From Lachnospiraceae bacterium (lineage in GTDB: Bacteria; Bacillota; Clostridia; Lachnospirales; Lachnospiraceae): a stretch of 64,000 bases of DNA. The notes beneath the pieces are model-generated. The model saw nothing but the letters and a program-made list of their open reading frames with translations. It was not told the DNA's origin and did no database searches. This document shows positions 44,281 through 53,272 of this stretch, one piece after another; position 1 is the stretch's first letter, and the number at the start of each line of letters is the position of its first letter. The translations under genes were made by a program, and so were the position numbers. Location: contig CAJSZQ010000022.1 in NCBI GenBank assembly GCA_910574185.1, forward strand, positions 1-64,000, given 5' to 3'.

Positions 44281-47200
44281 TTATTCATCTAATTCATCTT
44301 CCAGGAGACTAACGGATACCAGCGCCGACACGCCTTTTTCCTGCATGGTAATTCCATACAGCCGGTCCGCCGCCGTCATGGTTCCCCTTCTGTGAGTAAT
44401 CACAATAAACTGAGTATTCTTTGTCAGCTTATGTAAATATTGTGCAAATCTGGTTACATTCGAGTCATCCAAAGCAGCCTCAATCTCGTCCAAAAGGCAG
44501 AATGGCGATGGTTTTAAATTCTGAATGGCAAATAACAAGGATATTGCCGTCAGCGCTTTCTCTCCTCCGGAAAGCTGCATCATATTCTGCAGCTTCTTTC
44601 CCGGCGGCTGTGCGATAATCCGAATCCCCGCCTCTAAGACGTCTTCGTCTTCCATCAGCTCCAGCGTTCCTTTTCCGCCGCCGAACAATTCCTTGAATAC
44701 ATGGTCAAATTCTTCTCCAATCCGCGCAAACTGCTCTGAAAACTGCCTGCGCATGGCCTCGTCCAGCTCCTCGATAATTTTCACAAGGGTCGTCTCTGCC
44801 TCTACCAAATCGTCATGCTGACCTTTCAGGAACTCATAGCGCTCCGACAAACTTTTAAAATCTTCAATTGCATTCACATTGACGGAACCAAGTTCTTTAA
44901 TCTCGTTCTTTAGAACCTGTATCCTCTTTTTCATAACCGCTAAATCGGTCAGATTCTCATTGCGAAGCTCCAGTGCGTGACCATAAGTCAGCTCATACTC
45001 TTCCCACATATAATTTATCTGCTTGTCCGTTGCTTCTTCATAGTTTTCCTGTCTGCTCTCCAAACGGAAAATCTCTTTATCTAAATCAGACATGTGTCTG
45101 GACAAATCTTCTCTCTTCTGCAGAAAAGACTTATGCTGTCTGCCTAACTCCTCCCGTTCCAGAACAGATTTTTGAATTTCCGCCTCAATTTCCTCAAATA
45201 GTTCTTTGGAATTTTCAATCGTCTGACGGATTTCCTGAATCTGCTCTTCTTTTCCCTGTATCTCCTGAGACACATTGTCCTTACCAGACTCTAAGTTCTC
45301 CAGTTCATTCCGATATTTGATAATCTCTTCCTCAATACGAGCCGCATTTTCCTTCGCAAAGAAATTCTGCTGCTCTAAGCCCGCACAGGCAAGATGTGCC
45401 TCTTCTGACAGCTTTTGGTGCTCTCCTTCCAGTGTCCGCAATTCGTCTAGCGTCTCCTGCGTCTTTGTTACGCTTACCGTAAGCTCCTTCTCCAGACTCT
45501 CAGACGTGTCAAGTTCCAGCGCAATAGATTCCTGATTGTCGCTGATTTCTGTTATCTGATAATCCAGCTCATCTGTCTCTTTCTTTACGTGCTCCGCCGC
45601 CTCCACAGCAGACTCAATCCGCCCCTTTGACTGTTCCACATTCATTCTGGCAGTATTCTGAACAACATAAGCCTCCTGAAGCTGTTTCTGAATATCATCA
45701 ATCACTCCGTAATACTCAGCGCGTTCATTCCTTAAAGCATCCGTTCTCTTCTGAACGTCTTCCATTCTCTGCTTCCACTGACAGACAATCTTTTCCAAAT
45801 CTTCAATCTCCCGTCTTCTGCTCAGCAGATTGCTGGAGTTTTTAAACGCGCCGCCTGTCATAGAACCGCCCGGATTCAGAAGCTCTCCCTCAATCGTTAC
45901 CAATCGCAGAGACTGATGATATTTTCTGGCAATTGCAATTCCATGATCGATATGGTCTACTACAATGGTCCTCCCCAGAAGATTTTCCGCCAGTCCCCTG
46001 TATCTGTCGTCTACATGCACCAGCGTATCCGCCATACCGATAACTCCCGGCTCTTTTAAAGCTTCCGGCCGGTTTATGCCTCTCCTTCCTCCTGCGCTGG
46101 TAAGAGGCAAAAATGTAGCGCGTCCGTATTTATTCTTCTTTAAAAATGTAATCATCCGCTTGGCTGTATCCTCCGTACCCGTAACAATGTTCTGGATACT
46201 TCCTCCAAGCGCAGTTTCTATCGCAGTCTCATATTCTTTATCTACCTTTATAATGTCCGCAACAACGCCTACCAGGCCCGGCTCCTTATTTTTATGCTCC
46301 ATTACTCTGCGGATGCTGTTTCCGTAACCGTCGTAACGCTCCGTAATATTTCTTAAAGATTCCAGCCTTGACTGCTCCCTGTGATAAGCAGTCTGACTTT
46401 TCTTAAGCTCCTCGGCTCCTCCTTCAATCTCTTTTTGCAGCTTCGTTATCTTCGACTCATAAGCTTCATTCTGCTCCGTAAGAGAAATAATTTTTCCCGA
46501 AATCTCTTTTAGCGCTTCTTCATAACTCTTCAGATTCCCGCTTTCTCTCTGAATTTCACTCTGGGAATCAGAAAGTTGTTCCTTCATCTCTGCCTTGCGC
46601 GCCTGAATCTGCTCCATCATCGTATCATAGCGCTGAATTTTAGCCCTTGTAGACGCCCGGTTATTCAGAAGCTCAATGATATCATTCTTATTCTTTTCAA
46701 TATCAGAAGTCAAAGTCGCAATTCTGCTCTGCGTATCAATGAGCCGTTCTTTCGCCTCTGCCTCTTCCTTCTGCTTCATTGCAAGCTGTTCCTTCAGTTC
46801 ACTGGTTTCCGCGCTCAGCTGCGCAAGACTTTCTTCCCTGGTCTTAATCTCCTCATGAATTGCGTCAGAACGTTTTGCAAAATGCCTGTCGGCCGTATGA
46901 GCGCTGTTAATCTGTTCCTTTAATAAAGCAATCTCATTTTCTAATTGCTGCTTCAAAAGATTCGTCTCATTCAGTTTGGTCTTATAATGCTCAATGGAAT
47001 CGTCAATACTATCCATCTGCTCTTCCACCGCATGATATTCTTCCTTCATATTGCCATAATCAACAGACGCCTTCTCCAGTTCTTCCTTTGTCACCACAAG
47101 CTTATCCTGAATCTCCTGAATCTGCTCTTTCAGCCTTGCCGTCTCCAGCAGAAACATATTGATATCATAAGTCTTTAATTCTTCTCTCTTTTTCAGATAT

Positions 47201-47841
47201 TCTTTCGCCGTCTCAGCCTGTCGTCCCAGCGGCTCTCTCTGCTTCTCTAACTCTGCCAGTATGTCGTTAACACGAACCAGATTTTGTCTCTCGTCCTCTA
47301 ATTTTTTCAAGGACATATTCTTACGGCGCTTAAATTTGACAATTCCTGCCGCCTCATCAAAGAGTTCCCTTCTCTCCTCTGGTTTTCCACTTAGAATTTT
47401 ATCTATCTGCCCCTGTCCGATAATGGAATAGCCTTCTTTTCCGATTCCCGTATCATAGAACAGCTCATTCACATCCTTTAACCTGCAGGCGCTGCCGTTA
47501 ATCAGATATTCGCTTTCTCCGGAGCGATACAGCTTCCTTGCAATTGTCACTTCTTCATAGTCGATGGCAAGCTGATGGTCCGAATTATCCAGGGTAATCG
47601 CCACATATGCATAGCTCAAAGGCTTCCGGTTCTCCGTCCCTGAAAAAATAACATCCTGCATACTGCCGCCGCGAAGCTGCTTAATCCGCTGCTCGCCAAG
47701 CACCCACCGCACCGCGTCCGCCACGTTGCTCTTACCGCTGCCATTCGGTCCTACAATGCCTGTAATCCCATTATGGAAATCAAATACAATCTTATGTGCA
47801 AAGGATTTAAACCCATGCACTTCTATGCTTTTTAAATACAT
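44281..47841 (-). CDS. smc: Chromosome segregation SMC ATPase
   Basis: The 1186-residue protein has the full SMC plan: N-terminal Walker A (GPNGSGKSNVADAVRWVLGE), a long coiled coil, a hinge at about 510-680 (VGVVADIIKVDKEYETAIE and LNPGGSMTGGAFK), a second coiled coil, then the C-terminal LSGGEKALTAISLLFA and CLLDEIEAALDD (Walker B). With ScpA and ScpB it compacts and separates chromosomes. Its start is 24 bp downstream of the rnc stop, and the genes are probably co-transcribed. The ribosome site (GTAGGTG) is modest. Confidence 0.97.
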   Translation of the reverse strand: MYLKSIEVHGFKSFAHKIVFDFHNGITGIVGPNGSGKSNVADAVRWVLGEQRIKQLRGGSMQDVIFSGTENRKPLSYAYVAITLDNSDHQLAIDYEEVTIARKLYRSGESEYLINGSACRLKDVNELFYDTGIGKEGYSIIGQGQIDKILSGKPEERRELFDEAAGIVKFKRRKNMSLKKLEDERQNLVRVNDILAELEKQREPLGRQAETAKEYLKKREELKTYDINMFLLETARLKEQIQEIQDKLVVTKEELEKASVDYGNMKEEYHAVEEQMDSIDDSIEHYKTKLNETNLLKQQLENEIALLKEQINSAHTADRHFAKRSDAIHEEIKTREESLAQLSAETSELKEQLAMKQKEEAEAKERLIDTQSRIATLTSDIEKNKNDIIELLNNRASTRAKIQRYDTMMEQIQARKAEMKEQLSDSQSEIQRESGNLKSYEEALKEISGKIISLTEQNEAYESKITKLQKEIEGGAEELKKSQTAYHREQSRLESLRNITERYDGYGNSIRRVMEHKNKEPGLVGVVADIIKVDKEYETAIETALGGSIQNIVTGTEDTAKRMITFLKKNKYGRATFLPLTSAGGRRGINRPEALKEPGVIGMADTLVHVDDRYRGLAENLLGRTIVVDHIDHGIAIARKYHQSLRLVTIEGELLNPGGSMTGGAFKNSSNLLSRRREIEDLEKIVCQWKQRMEDVQKRTDALRNERAEYYGVIDDIQKQLQEAYVVQNTARMNVEQSKGRIESAVEAAEHVKKETDELDYQITEISDNQESIALELDTSESLEKELTVSVTKTQETLDELRTLEGEHQKLSEEAHLACAGLEQQNFFAKENAARIEEEIIKYRNELENLESGKDNVSQEIQGKEEQIQEIRQTIENSKELFEEIEAEIQKSVLEREELGRQHKSFLQKREDLSRHMSDLDKEIFRLESRQENYEEATDKQINYMWEEYELTYGHALELRNENLTDLAVMKKRIQVLKNEIKELGSVNVNAIEDFKSLSERYEFLKGQHDDLVEAETTLVKIIEELDEAMRRQFSEQFARIGEEFDHVFKELFGGGKGTLELMEDEDVLEAGIRIIAQPPGKKLQNMMQLSGGEKALTAISLLFAIQNLKPSPFCLLDEIEAALDDSNVTRFAQYLHKLTKNTQFIVITHRRGTMTAADRLYGITMQEKGVSALVSVSLLEDELDE

Positions 47842-47865
47842 ACAGCACCTACTTCACATGATTTG

Positions 47866-48579
47866 TTACTGCTCGCTCCGCTCACAGCAGCCTTTATTCT
47901 TCTTGAGCAGCAATATCGTCTGATATGCCGCCTCCTGCTCCGCCGATTTCTTCGTTCTTCCTCTGCCCTGTCCGTATTCCTTCTTTCCAATATAGACAGC
48001 AGTAAGAAACGTCTTGTTATGGTCAGGTCCTTCCTCTGCAAGCAAACGATAGGAAATTACCTCCGTAAAATTCGCCTGTACTAACTCCTGTAAGATAGTC
48101 TTGCTATCATAAAAGAGCTTTTTATTCTCCATATCATTCAGTATAAACTTATGAACAAACTCTTTTGCATTAGCAAAACCACCGTCAATATAGATTGCCC
48201 CAATCAATGCTTCCAGTGCATCAGAGGTAATGGATTCCCTTTTTCTTCCTCCTGTGGCTTCTTCTCCTTTTCCAAGCAGAAGATACTCCCCAAGCTGAAT
48301 CTGTTTCGCGCAGAATGCAAGACTAGGTTCGCATACCATGCTCGCACGAATCTTCGTCAAATCCCCCTCCGCAAGATTCTCATGCTCATAAAAAAGAAAT
48401 TCGCTGGAAACAATTTCCAGCACCGCGTCTCCCAAGAACTCCAGTCTCTCATTACATTCATATTTTGGCAAATGCTTCTCATTCACATAGGAACTGTGCG
48501 CCAATGCCCGGCGAAGAAGCTTCTCGTCAGAAAACTGATATCCAATCCGCTCCTCCAGTAATTTTAAATCTCGATTCAT
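47866..48579 (-). CDS. rnc: Ribonuclease III
   Basis: The 237-residue enzyme has an N-terminal endonuclease domain with the signature ERLEFLGDAVLEIVSSEFLF (~42) and metal-site ALEALIGAIYIDGG (~118). A C-terminal double-stranded RNA-binding domain follows (FLTAVYIGKKEYGQGRGRTKKSAEQEAA). It processes rRNA and regulatory RNAs. ATG 48579 follows GGAG with 8-bp spacing. A terminator between acpP and rnc indicates that rnc-smc-ftsY has its own promoter. Confidence 0.95.
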   Translation of the reverse strand: MNRDLKLLEERIGYQFSDEKLLRRALAHSSYVNEKHLPKYECNERLEFLGDAVLEIVSSEFLFYEHENLAEGDLTKIRASMVCEPSLAFCAKQIQLGEYLLLGKGEEATGGRKRESITSDALEALIGAIYIDGGFANAKEFVHKFILNDMENKKLFYDSKTILQELVQANFTEVISYRLLAEEGPDHNKTFLTAVYIGKKEYGQGRGRTKKSAEQEAAYQTILLLKKNKGCCERSEQ

Positions 48580-48606
48580 ACATTTACTCCATTTTATTAA
48601 TAACAC

Positions 48607-48632
48607 AGAAAAAGCCCGATTACGGGCTTTTC
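48607..48632 (-). terminator. Terminator of acpP
   Basis: On the minus strand, AAAGCCCG-TAAT-CGGGCTTTTTCTG. It lies between the acpP stop and the rnc start. Confidence 0.8.
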
Positions 48633-48647
48633 CCCAGATATACTACA

Positions 48648-48878
48648 CTAGCTTACAGCATTCTTAATCTGTTCTACAGCATCGCCTACTGTAACAATCT
48701 TCTCTGCTTCCTCATTGTCAATTTCAATATCAAACGCATCCTCTATTCCCATAATAATCTGGAAAATATCCAAAGAGTCTGCTCCTAAATCATTCTCAAA
48801 AGTTGTGTCTTCTGTAATCTCATCTTCATCAATATTCATTACATCTTTGATAATCTCACGCAATTTTTCAAATTCCAT
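48648..48878 (-). CDS. acpP: Acyl carrier protein
   Basis: The 76-residue acidic four-helix protein carries the phosphopantetheine site DLGADSLDIFQ (Ser36; DSL followed by Asp-Ile-Phe rather than the more common Asp-Thr-Val). It holds growing acyl chains in fatty acid synthesis. It is 42 bp downstream of plsX, the usual pairing. The ATG follows AAAGGAG. Confidence 0.95.
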   Translation of the reverse strand: MEFEKLREIIKDVMNIDEDEITEDTTFENDLGADSLDIFQIIMGIEDAFDIEIDNEEAEKIVTVGDAVEQIKNAVS

Positions 48879-48920
48879 ATCACTTTCTCCTTTTTCAAAA
48901 TTAGTCTATTCATCGGAACC

Positions 48921-49928
48921 TTATTCCGTTTGAATACATGCCATAATCTTCTCATTAATCTTCTGCTCTTTGAATGTAATGCACTGAATAATTGAATTGG
49001 AAATCTCTTTCGCTTTCGCGCTTCCATGTGTCTTCACCACCAGACCTCTCAGTCCCAAAAGCGGCGCTCCTCCATACTCTGTAGCATCAAATTGTTTTAC
49101 GGTCTCTTTTAAAGCAGGCTTTACAAGAAGCGCTCCCAGCTTGCTCTTAAGAGTTGACATCATCCCCTCCTTAATCTTTCCCATCAGTACGGCTCCCAAG
49201 CCTTCGTAAAGCTTCAGAATAATATTACCTGCAAAAGCTTCCGATACGATAACGTCTGCCCTGCCATAAGGAATATCTCTCGCCTCAATGCTTCCGACAA
49301 AATTAATATCAGAAACCTCTTTCAGCAAAGGAAATGTCTCCTTCACAAGCGCATTGCCCTTCTCTTCTTCCGCACCAATATTCACAATTGCAACCTTAGG
49401 CTTTCTAATGCCTATTACATGTTCCATATAAATAGAACCCATCCTGGCAAACTGAACCAGATGAGACGCTCTGGCATCCACGTTAGCCCCACAGTCAATC
49501 AGCAAAGATACTCCCTCAGCCGTCGGAATAAGCGGCGCAAGCGGCGGTCTCTCGACTCCCTTGATTCGTCCTACCAACGTCTGTCCGCCTACCAGTATCG
49601 CACCTGAACTTCCCGCTGAAACAAAAGCGTCCGCTTCCCCGCTCTTGACAAGCTTCATTCCTACTACGATAGAAGAATCCTTCTTACGCCTGACAGCGTT
49701 CACCGGCGGCTCCGCAGTCTCAATTACTTCGGAAGCGTTCACAATCTGAATACGTTCCTTATCAAACGTGTACTTCTCAAGTTCATTCTTAATACTTTCT
49801 TCTCTTCCAACAAGGATTACCTTCACACGCCGCTCCCTGTTAATCGCATCTACCGCACCTTTCACCATCTCTGTGGGAGCATAATCTCCTCCCATGGCGT
49901 CAAGTACCACTCGTGTAATCTCTGACAT
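48921..49928 (-). CDS. plsX: Phosphate acyltransferase PlsX
   Basis: The 335-residue enzyme has the PlsX signatures VLDAMGGDYAP at the N-terminus, SAGSSGAILVGG (~100), IDCGANVDA (~145) and a C-terminal GGAPLLGLRG. It makes acyl-phosphate from acyl-ACP for phosphatidic acid synthesis at the membrane. ATG 49928 follows GGGAGGAAAC. It lies between rpmF and acpP in the standard bacterial order. Confidence 0.95.
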   Translation of the reverse strand: MSEITRVVLDAMGGDYAPTEMVKGAVDAINRERRVKVILVGREESIKNELEKYTFDKERIQIVNASEVIETAEPPVNAVRRKKDSSIVVGMKLVKSGEADAFVSAGSSGAILVGGQTLVGRIKGVERPPLAPLIPTAEGVSLLIDCGANVDARASHLVQFARMGSIYMEHVIGIRKPKVAIVNIGAEEEKGNALVKETFPLLKEVSDINFVGSIEARDIPYGRADVIVSEAFAGNIILKLYEGLGAVLMGKIKEGMMSTLKSKLGALLVKPALKETVKQFDATEYGGAPLLGLRGLVVKTHGSAKAKEISNSIIQCITFKEQKINEKIMACIQTE

Positions 49929-50071
49929 TCTGTTTCCTCCCATATCTTATGGATAATTCTACTAGACATCTCATGAAAAATCAATGCTTTTCCTAAAAAA
50001 GAAGAGGTATGTCGCAGGCGATTGGAGGGTTCTTATCTTATAGGGATTGAAGTTTCCTCTATGATAAGAAA

Positions 50072-50102
50072 AACCTGAAATCTCATTTGTAAGATTTCAG
50101 GT
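50072..50102 (-). terminator. Terminator after rpmF with tandem hairpin
   Basis: On the minus strand, ACCTGAAATCT..AGATTTCAGGTTTTT. A second hairpin (TTCTTATC..GATAAGAA, 50032-50071) follows directly. plsX would then need its own promoter within about 100 bp, or read-through. Confidence 0.75.
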
Positions 50103-50113
50103 CTGCTTCGCAA

Positions 50114-50293
50114 TTAATCCATCGCAATGATTTCTTTTTTGTTGTAAGAGCCGCATGCCTTGCATACTCTGTGAGGCATCATTAACTCGCCGCACTTGCT
50201 GCACTTAACCAGATTCGGTGCGCTCATCTTCCAGTTTGCTCTTCTCTTATCTCTTCTTGCCTTAGAAGATTTATTCTTTGGACAAATTGACAT
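50114..50293 (-). CDS. rpmF: Ribosomal protein bL32
   Basis: The 59-residue basic protein is too short for a simple ORF screen. It has the bL32 N-terminus (KSSKARRDKRRANWK) and the zinc-ribbon variant with two cysteine pairs, CSKC at 31-34 and CKAC at 44-47. It is part of the large ribosomal subunit. It starts 3 bp after the DUF177 gene's stop behind AGGAGGTG, so the two are translationally linked. The four-cysteine form shows that this is the zinc-binding paralog type. Confidence 0.96.
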   Translation of the reverse strand: MSICPKNKSSKARRDKRRANWKMSAPNLVKCSKCGELMMPHRVCKACGSYNKKEIIAMD

Positions 50294-50296
50294 AGG

Positions 50297-50824
50297 TTAC
50301 ACCTCCTTAAAATTCTTAAATACGTCGCGGATAACTGACATTCTAGGGTCAAGGCCTGTATCTTCACAGTTACAGGTTCCTCGGTTCAGGTTTTGACCGC
50401 ATACGTTGCAGATGCCTTTACAGTCATCCCTGCACAGAATCTTCGTCGGCCACCCTATTAGTACCTCGTTGCGAAGGAGCTGCTCCGCATCGAGTTCATA
50501 CCCGTCAATATAATTGGTTTCGTCTAATTCTTCCGGCTGCTCGCCATCCGACATATCCAGATCCACATTCTTACAGAAATCAAGCATCAATTCCGTCTTT
50601 ACCGGCTCTAAACACCTGTCGCAGGGAATCTCCACTGTGATTCTGTTCTTCCCGGTAATCAATAATTCTCTGTTCTTTATATGCTCAACCTTCAGTGAAA
50701 GCGGCTCCTTCGACAAGACCGGATAAGAAGTTCCTTCATGTACAAAAGAATCCATCTCCACCGGAATCTCTCTCTCGATTGTCTTATGCTGCTCACCCAG
50801 AACGTCTGATAGGTTCAATAACAT
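50297..50824 (-). CDS. YceD/DUF177 family protein
   Basis: The 175-residue protein has the DUF177 C-terminal cysteine signature (CRDDCKGICNVCGQNLN, then CNCED, ~132-155) and a mid-region CDRC pair (~72-75). DUF177 proteins are linked to 23S rRNA accumulation and are nearly always encoded next to rpmF, as here. ATG 50824 follows AGGGGTG; a start six codons earlier has no site. Confidence 0.9.
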   Translation of the reverse strand: MLLNLSDVLGEQHKTIEREIPVEMDSFVHEGTSYPVLSKEPLSLKVEHIKNRELLITGKNRITVEIPCDRCLEPVKTELMLDFCKNVDLDMSDGEQPEELDETNYIDGYELDAEQLLRNEVLIGWPTKILCRDDCKGICNVCGQNLNRGTCNCEDTGLDPRMSVIRDVFKNFKEV

Positions 50825-50919
50825 AAAATCACCCCTATTCATACCTAGATAATTATATCATGTAAAAGAGGTTTGTCAACCCAATTTGCAAAAAATCCTA
50901 TGCTGTTACTGACTATATT

Positions 50920-51158
50920 GTTACAGCTCACAGGTCATTTGGTAAACAGCGGGTTGAATCAGGAGCATGTCTCAAAGCAGACAATTCAGGAGTGTTTTTC
51001 ATGGATTTGAAATAGCAGCTTATGCAGGCTTAAACGCGAAGGCTTTCCTGAGCGGCTTAGTCTGCGTTAGCTGATAGTTCAATGGAATGTTACTCCGTCT
51101 GCTTTGAGACATGCTCCTGATTCAACTCGCGTCCGGCAGGCGACGTGTGAACAGTAAC
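50920..51158. repeat. 239-bp imperfect palindromic element (family 1, full copy)
   Basis: It runs from GTTACAGCTCACAGG to TGTGAACAGTAAC. Arms around TGTCTCAAAGCAGAC/GTCTGCTTTGAGACA show a compensatory change relative to the 41.5-kb copy (CTGAGC in place of CAAAGC on both arms), so pairing is kept. It fills most of the 443-bp gap between the DUF177 and SLH genes. Confidence 0.87.
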
Positions 51159-51171
51159 ACTATATTTTACG

Positions 51172-51207
51172 AAAAAAGCGCAAGTCATTAAAATCAATGA
51201 CCCACGC
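51172..51207 (-). terminator. Terminator of the SLH protein gene
   Basis: On the minus strand, GCGTGGGTCATT-GATTTT-AATGACTTGCGC is followed by TTTTTT. Confidence 0.75.
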
Positions 51208-51267
51208 CTTTCCATTTATTCCTATTTTATCAGACGAAGGACATGTATTAAGGCATGATACATATCT

Positions 51268-52854
51268 CTACAGCCCATAGCTTTCCATAAACCGCATGAT
51301 AATCGTTGCGCACTGCGCCCGTTCCGCGCTTCCCTGAGGGTTTATCCTGTTCTGGTCTCCCCGGATTAATTCTTTTCCGACTGCCCACTGTACCGCTTCG
51401 TCCGCAAAGGAGCTGACGCTGCCGGCATCTGGAAATTCACTGGTATCTCCCCTAACAGAAGTATCCAGCTCCAGCATATTGGCATAGCGGAACATCATCA
51501 CCGCCATCTGCTCTCTGGTAATCGTATCCGCCGGTCCGAATCTTCCGTCTTCGTAACCGCTAATTACGCCCGTACCTTTTGCCCACATTGCCGGATAGGT
51601 GTAGAACTGTCCGTCCCCCACGTCCGGGAACACGTCGCCGTTATACTCTACCGCCGGTTCCTCCTGCATGCGGTACAGAATCGTTGCAAACTGAGCCCTT
51701 GACAATGTGACGCCCGGCCCGAATTCCTTTCGGTTCATTCCGGTCATAATCTTTCGTGAAAATACGTAATCCGTCGCATCATAATACCAGTCCCCGGCAG
51801 TTACATCTGTAAATGGAATGCCTGCCTTGTCCTGTATTTTAAGACTCCACTGTCCTCTCTCGTCAGAATAGATATACCGCGTCTCGCCATTAGTAAATTC
51901 ACAGAGCATAGCGCCAAAATATACGTCTCCAAATGCGTAATTCTTCGCCGGATCATAGCATACCAGCGACACATCGTTCGCCGAAAGAGTTACCTGACCC
52001 TTTTCAATCTCACACATGATACCAGATTCAGTTTGATAGCTGCCGCTGTTTTTTGCATAATCGCCTTTGGCAATCCAGTAATAATACAACTCGTTCTCAT
52101 TCCCTGCGCTTTCCTCAAAAAAGACAATCTTTTTGATATCTGTAATCTCATAATCTCCGGCGCCGTTCTCAAAGTGAAGTACCAGATCCTCCGTACCGTT
52201 AAAGGTATAATCCTGATTGATAAGCCGCGGCATGCCTTCCGGCGTTTCACTTTCTTCCCAATTGAAAGTCCAGCCTGGAGAAGTATCACCGGCAACAACT
52301 ACTCTGCCTTCAGCATTCAGCCCTGTAAAAGTTACACGCGCCTCTGTAAGAGAATAACCGTCTCCCCAGCTCTCAATATTATTTTCCAGTCTCTTAAGCG
52401 CATCTCCGTATAAAGTAACTGTTCCGTTTTCCATATCATAATCAAAGCTACCTAGCGAAAACATCTCGTCACCTATCCCAGCCGGCTCCCCCTGATAGGA
52501 ATAGGTCATGGAAAGCCACACTTCTGTAATTTCCTCCACCCGAAACTCACCCGTACCATTCTCAAACCGGTATACCAGATCTTTGGAGCCATCCGCGGTA
52601 TAGGAAGTCTCTGTCAGGGACGGCTGTCTGTTGTTTTCTTCTATGTATACGGAATCCTCCGTATTCCCGTCCTGATTCTCCGAAACTGCTTCACTGCTGC
52701 TTTCATACTCTGTCCCAGGTTCTGCCTTCCATTCCGCAGCTGTTCCGACTGCCATCCGGCCTTCGGCAGCCGATACTCCCATTGGCATGAATGACATTAC
52801 AGCCGTACAGATTCCGATTGCTATGATAGCTCCCCATCTCTTTCTGTCTCTCAT
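51268..52854 (-). CDS. Secreted S-layer-homology protein with duplicated unknown domain
   Basis: The 528-residue protein has a signal peptide (1-29) and a Glu/Ser-rich spacer. Two homologous beta-rich modules of about 125 residues follow (YTADGSKDLVYRFENGTGEF at ~80, YTFNGTEDLVLHFENGAGDY at ~205). Three C-terminal SLH domains (~345-528) carry FTDVTAGDWYYDAT, FPDVGDGQFYTYP and FPDAGSVSSFADEA. SLH domains bind pyruvylated wall polymers, so the modules face outward. Their function is unknown; ligand binding is a guess. ATG 52854 follows GGAGGAG; the frame to 52968 is unsupported. It is monocistronic and flanked by repeat elements on both sides. Confidence 0.85.
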   Translation of the reverse strand: MRDRKRWGAIIAIGICTAVMSFMPMGVSAAEGRMAVGTAAEWKAEPGTEYESSSEAVSENQDGNTEDSVYIEENNRQPSLTETSYTADGSKDLVYRFENGTGEFRVEEITEVWLSMTYSYQGEPAGIGDEMFSLGSFDYDMENGTVTLYGDALKRLENNIESWGDGYSLTEARVTFTGLNAEGRVVVAGDTSPGWTFNWEESETPEGMPRLINQDYTFNGTEDLVLHFENGAGDYEITDIKKIVFFEESAGNENELYYYWIAKGDYAKNSGSYQTESGIMCEIEKGQVTLSANDVSLVCYDPAKNYAFGDVYFGAMLCEFTNGETRYIYSDERGQWSLKIQDKAGIPFTDVTAGDWYYDATDYVFSRKIMTGMNRKEFGPGVTLSRAQFATILYRMQEEPAVEYNGDVFPDVGDGQFYTYPAMWAKGTGVISGYEDGRFGPADTITREQMAVMMFRYANMLELDTSVRGDTSEFPDAGSVSSFADEAVQWAVGKELIRGDQNRINPQGSAERAQCATIIMRFMESYGL

Positions 52855-52992
52855 AATTCTTCTCCTCCATTCTTCATTTGTACTTCTCTCCTTTCGCATG
52901 TTTCCCCATCTCTGCACTCCCCTCAATGTCATTATACCCCCTCCCCGGTATTTTTCAAGCAAATTCAACTTCTTGATTCTGAATCCCTTGTT

Positions 52993-53161
52993 AACTAGTA
53001 CAGCATTGCTTAAATAACAGTGAATAATGTGCTTGATATCTGCGTCAGATGTGCGTCTACAATCTGACGGCGTAGCGGGCTACGTCTAGGATTGGAGGCG
53101 TGCATCTGGCACAGACAGCGAGTGCAGAATTCACTGTTATTTAAGCAATGCTGTACTAGTT
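52993..53161. repeat. 169-bp CTAG-ended palindromic element (family 2 copy b)
   Basis: Positions 52993-53025 and 53129-53161 are perfect 33-bp inverted repeats (AACTAGTACAGCATTGC..). The centre GACGGCGTAGCGG-GCTACG matches the 37-kb copy. It directly abuts a half family 1 element, sharing GTT at the junction. Confidence 0.87.
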
Positions 53162-53250
53162 ACAGTTCACAGGTCATTTGGTAAACAGCGGGTTAAATCA
53201 GGAGCATGTCTCTGAGCAGACAATTCAGGAGTGTTTTTCATGGATTTGAA
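53159..53250. repeat. Left half of a family 1 element
   Basis: GTTACAGTTCACAGGTCATTTGG through GGAGTGTTTTTCATGGATTTGAA matches the first ~90 bp of the 50.9-kb element; the other half is missing. It ends 22 bp from the exonuclease stop codon. Confidence 0.8.
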
Positions 53251-53272
53251 CGAGACCAAGAAGGCACAGCAT

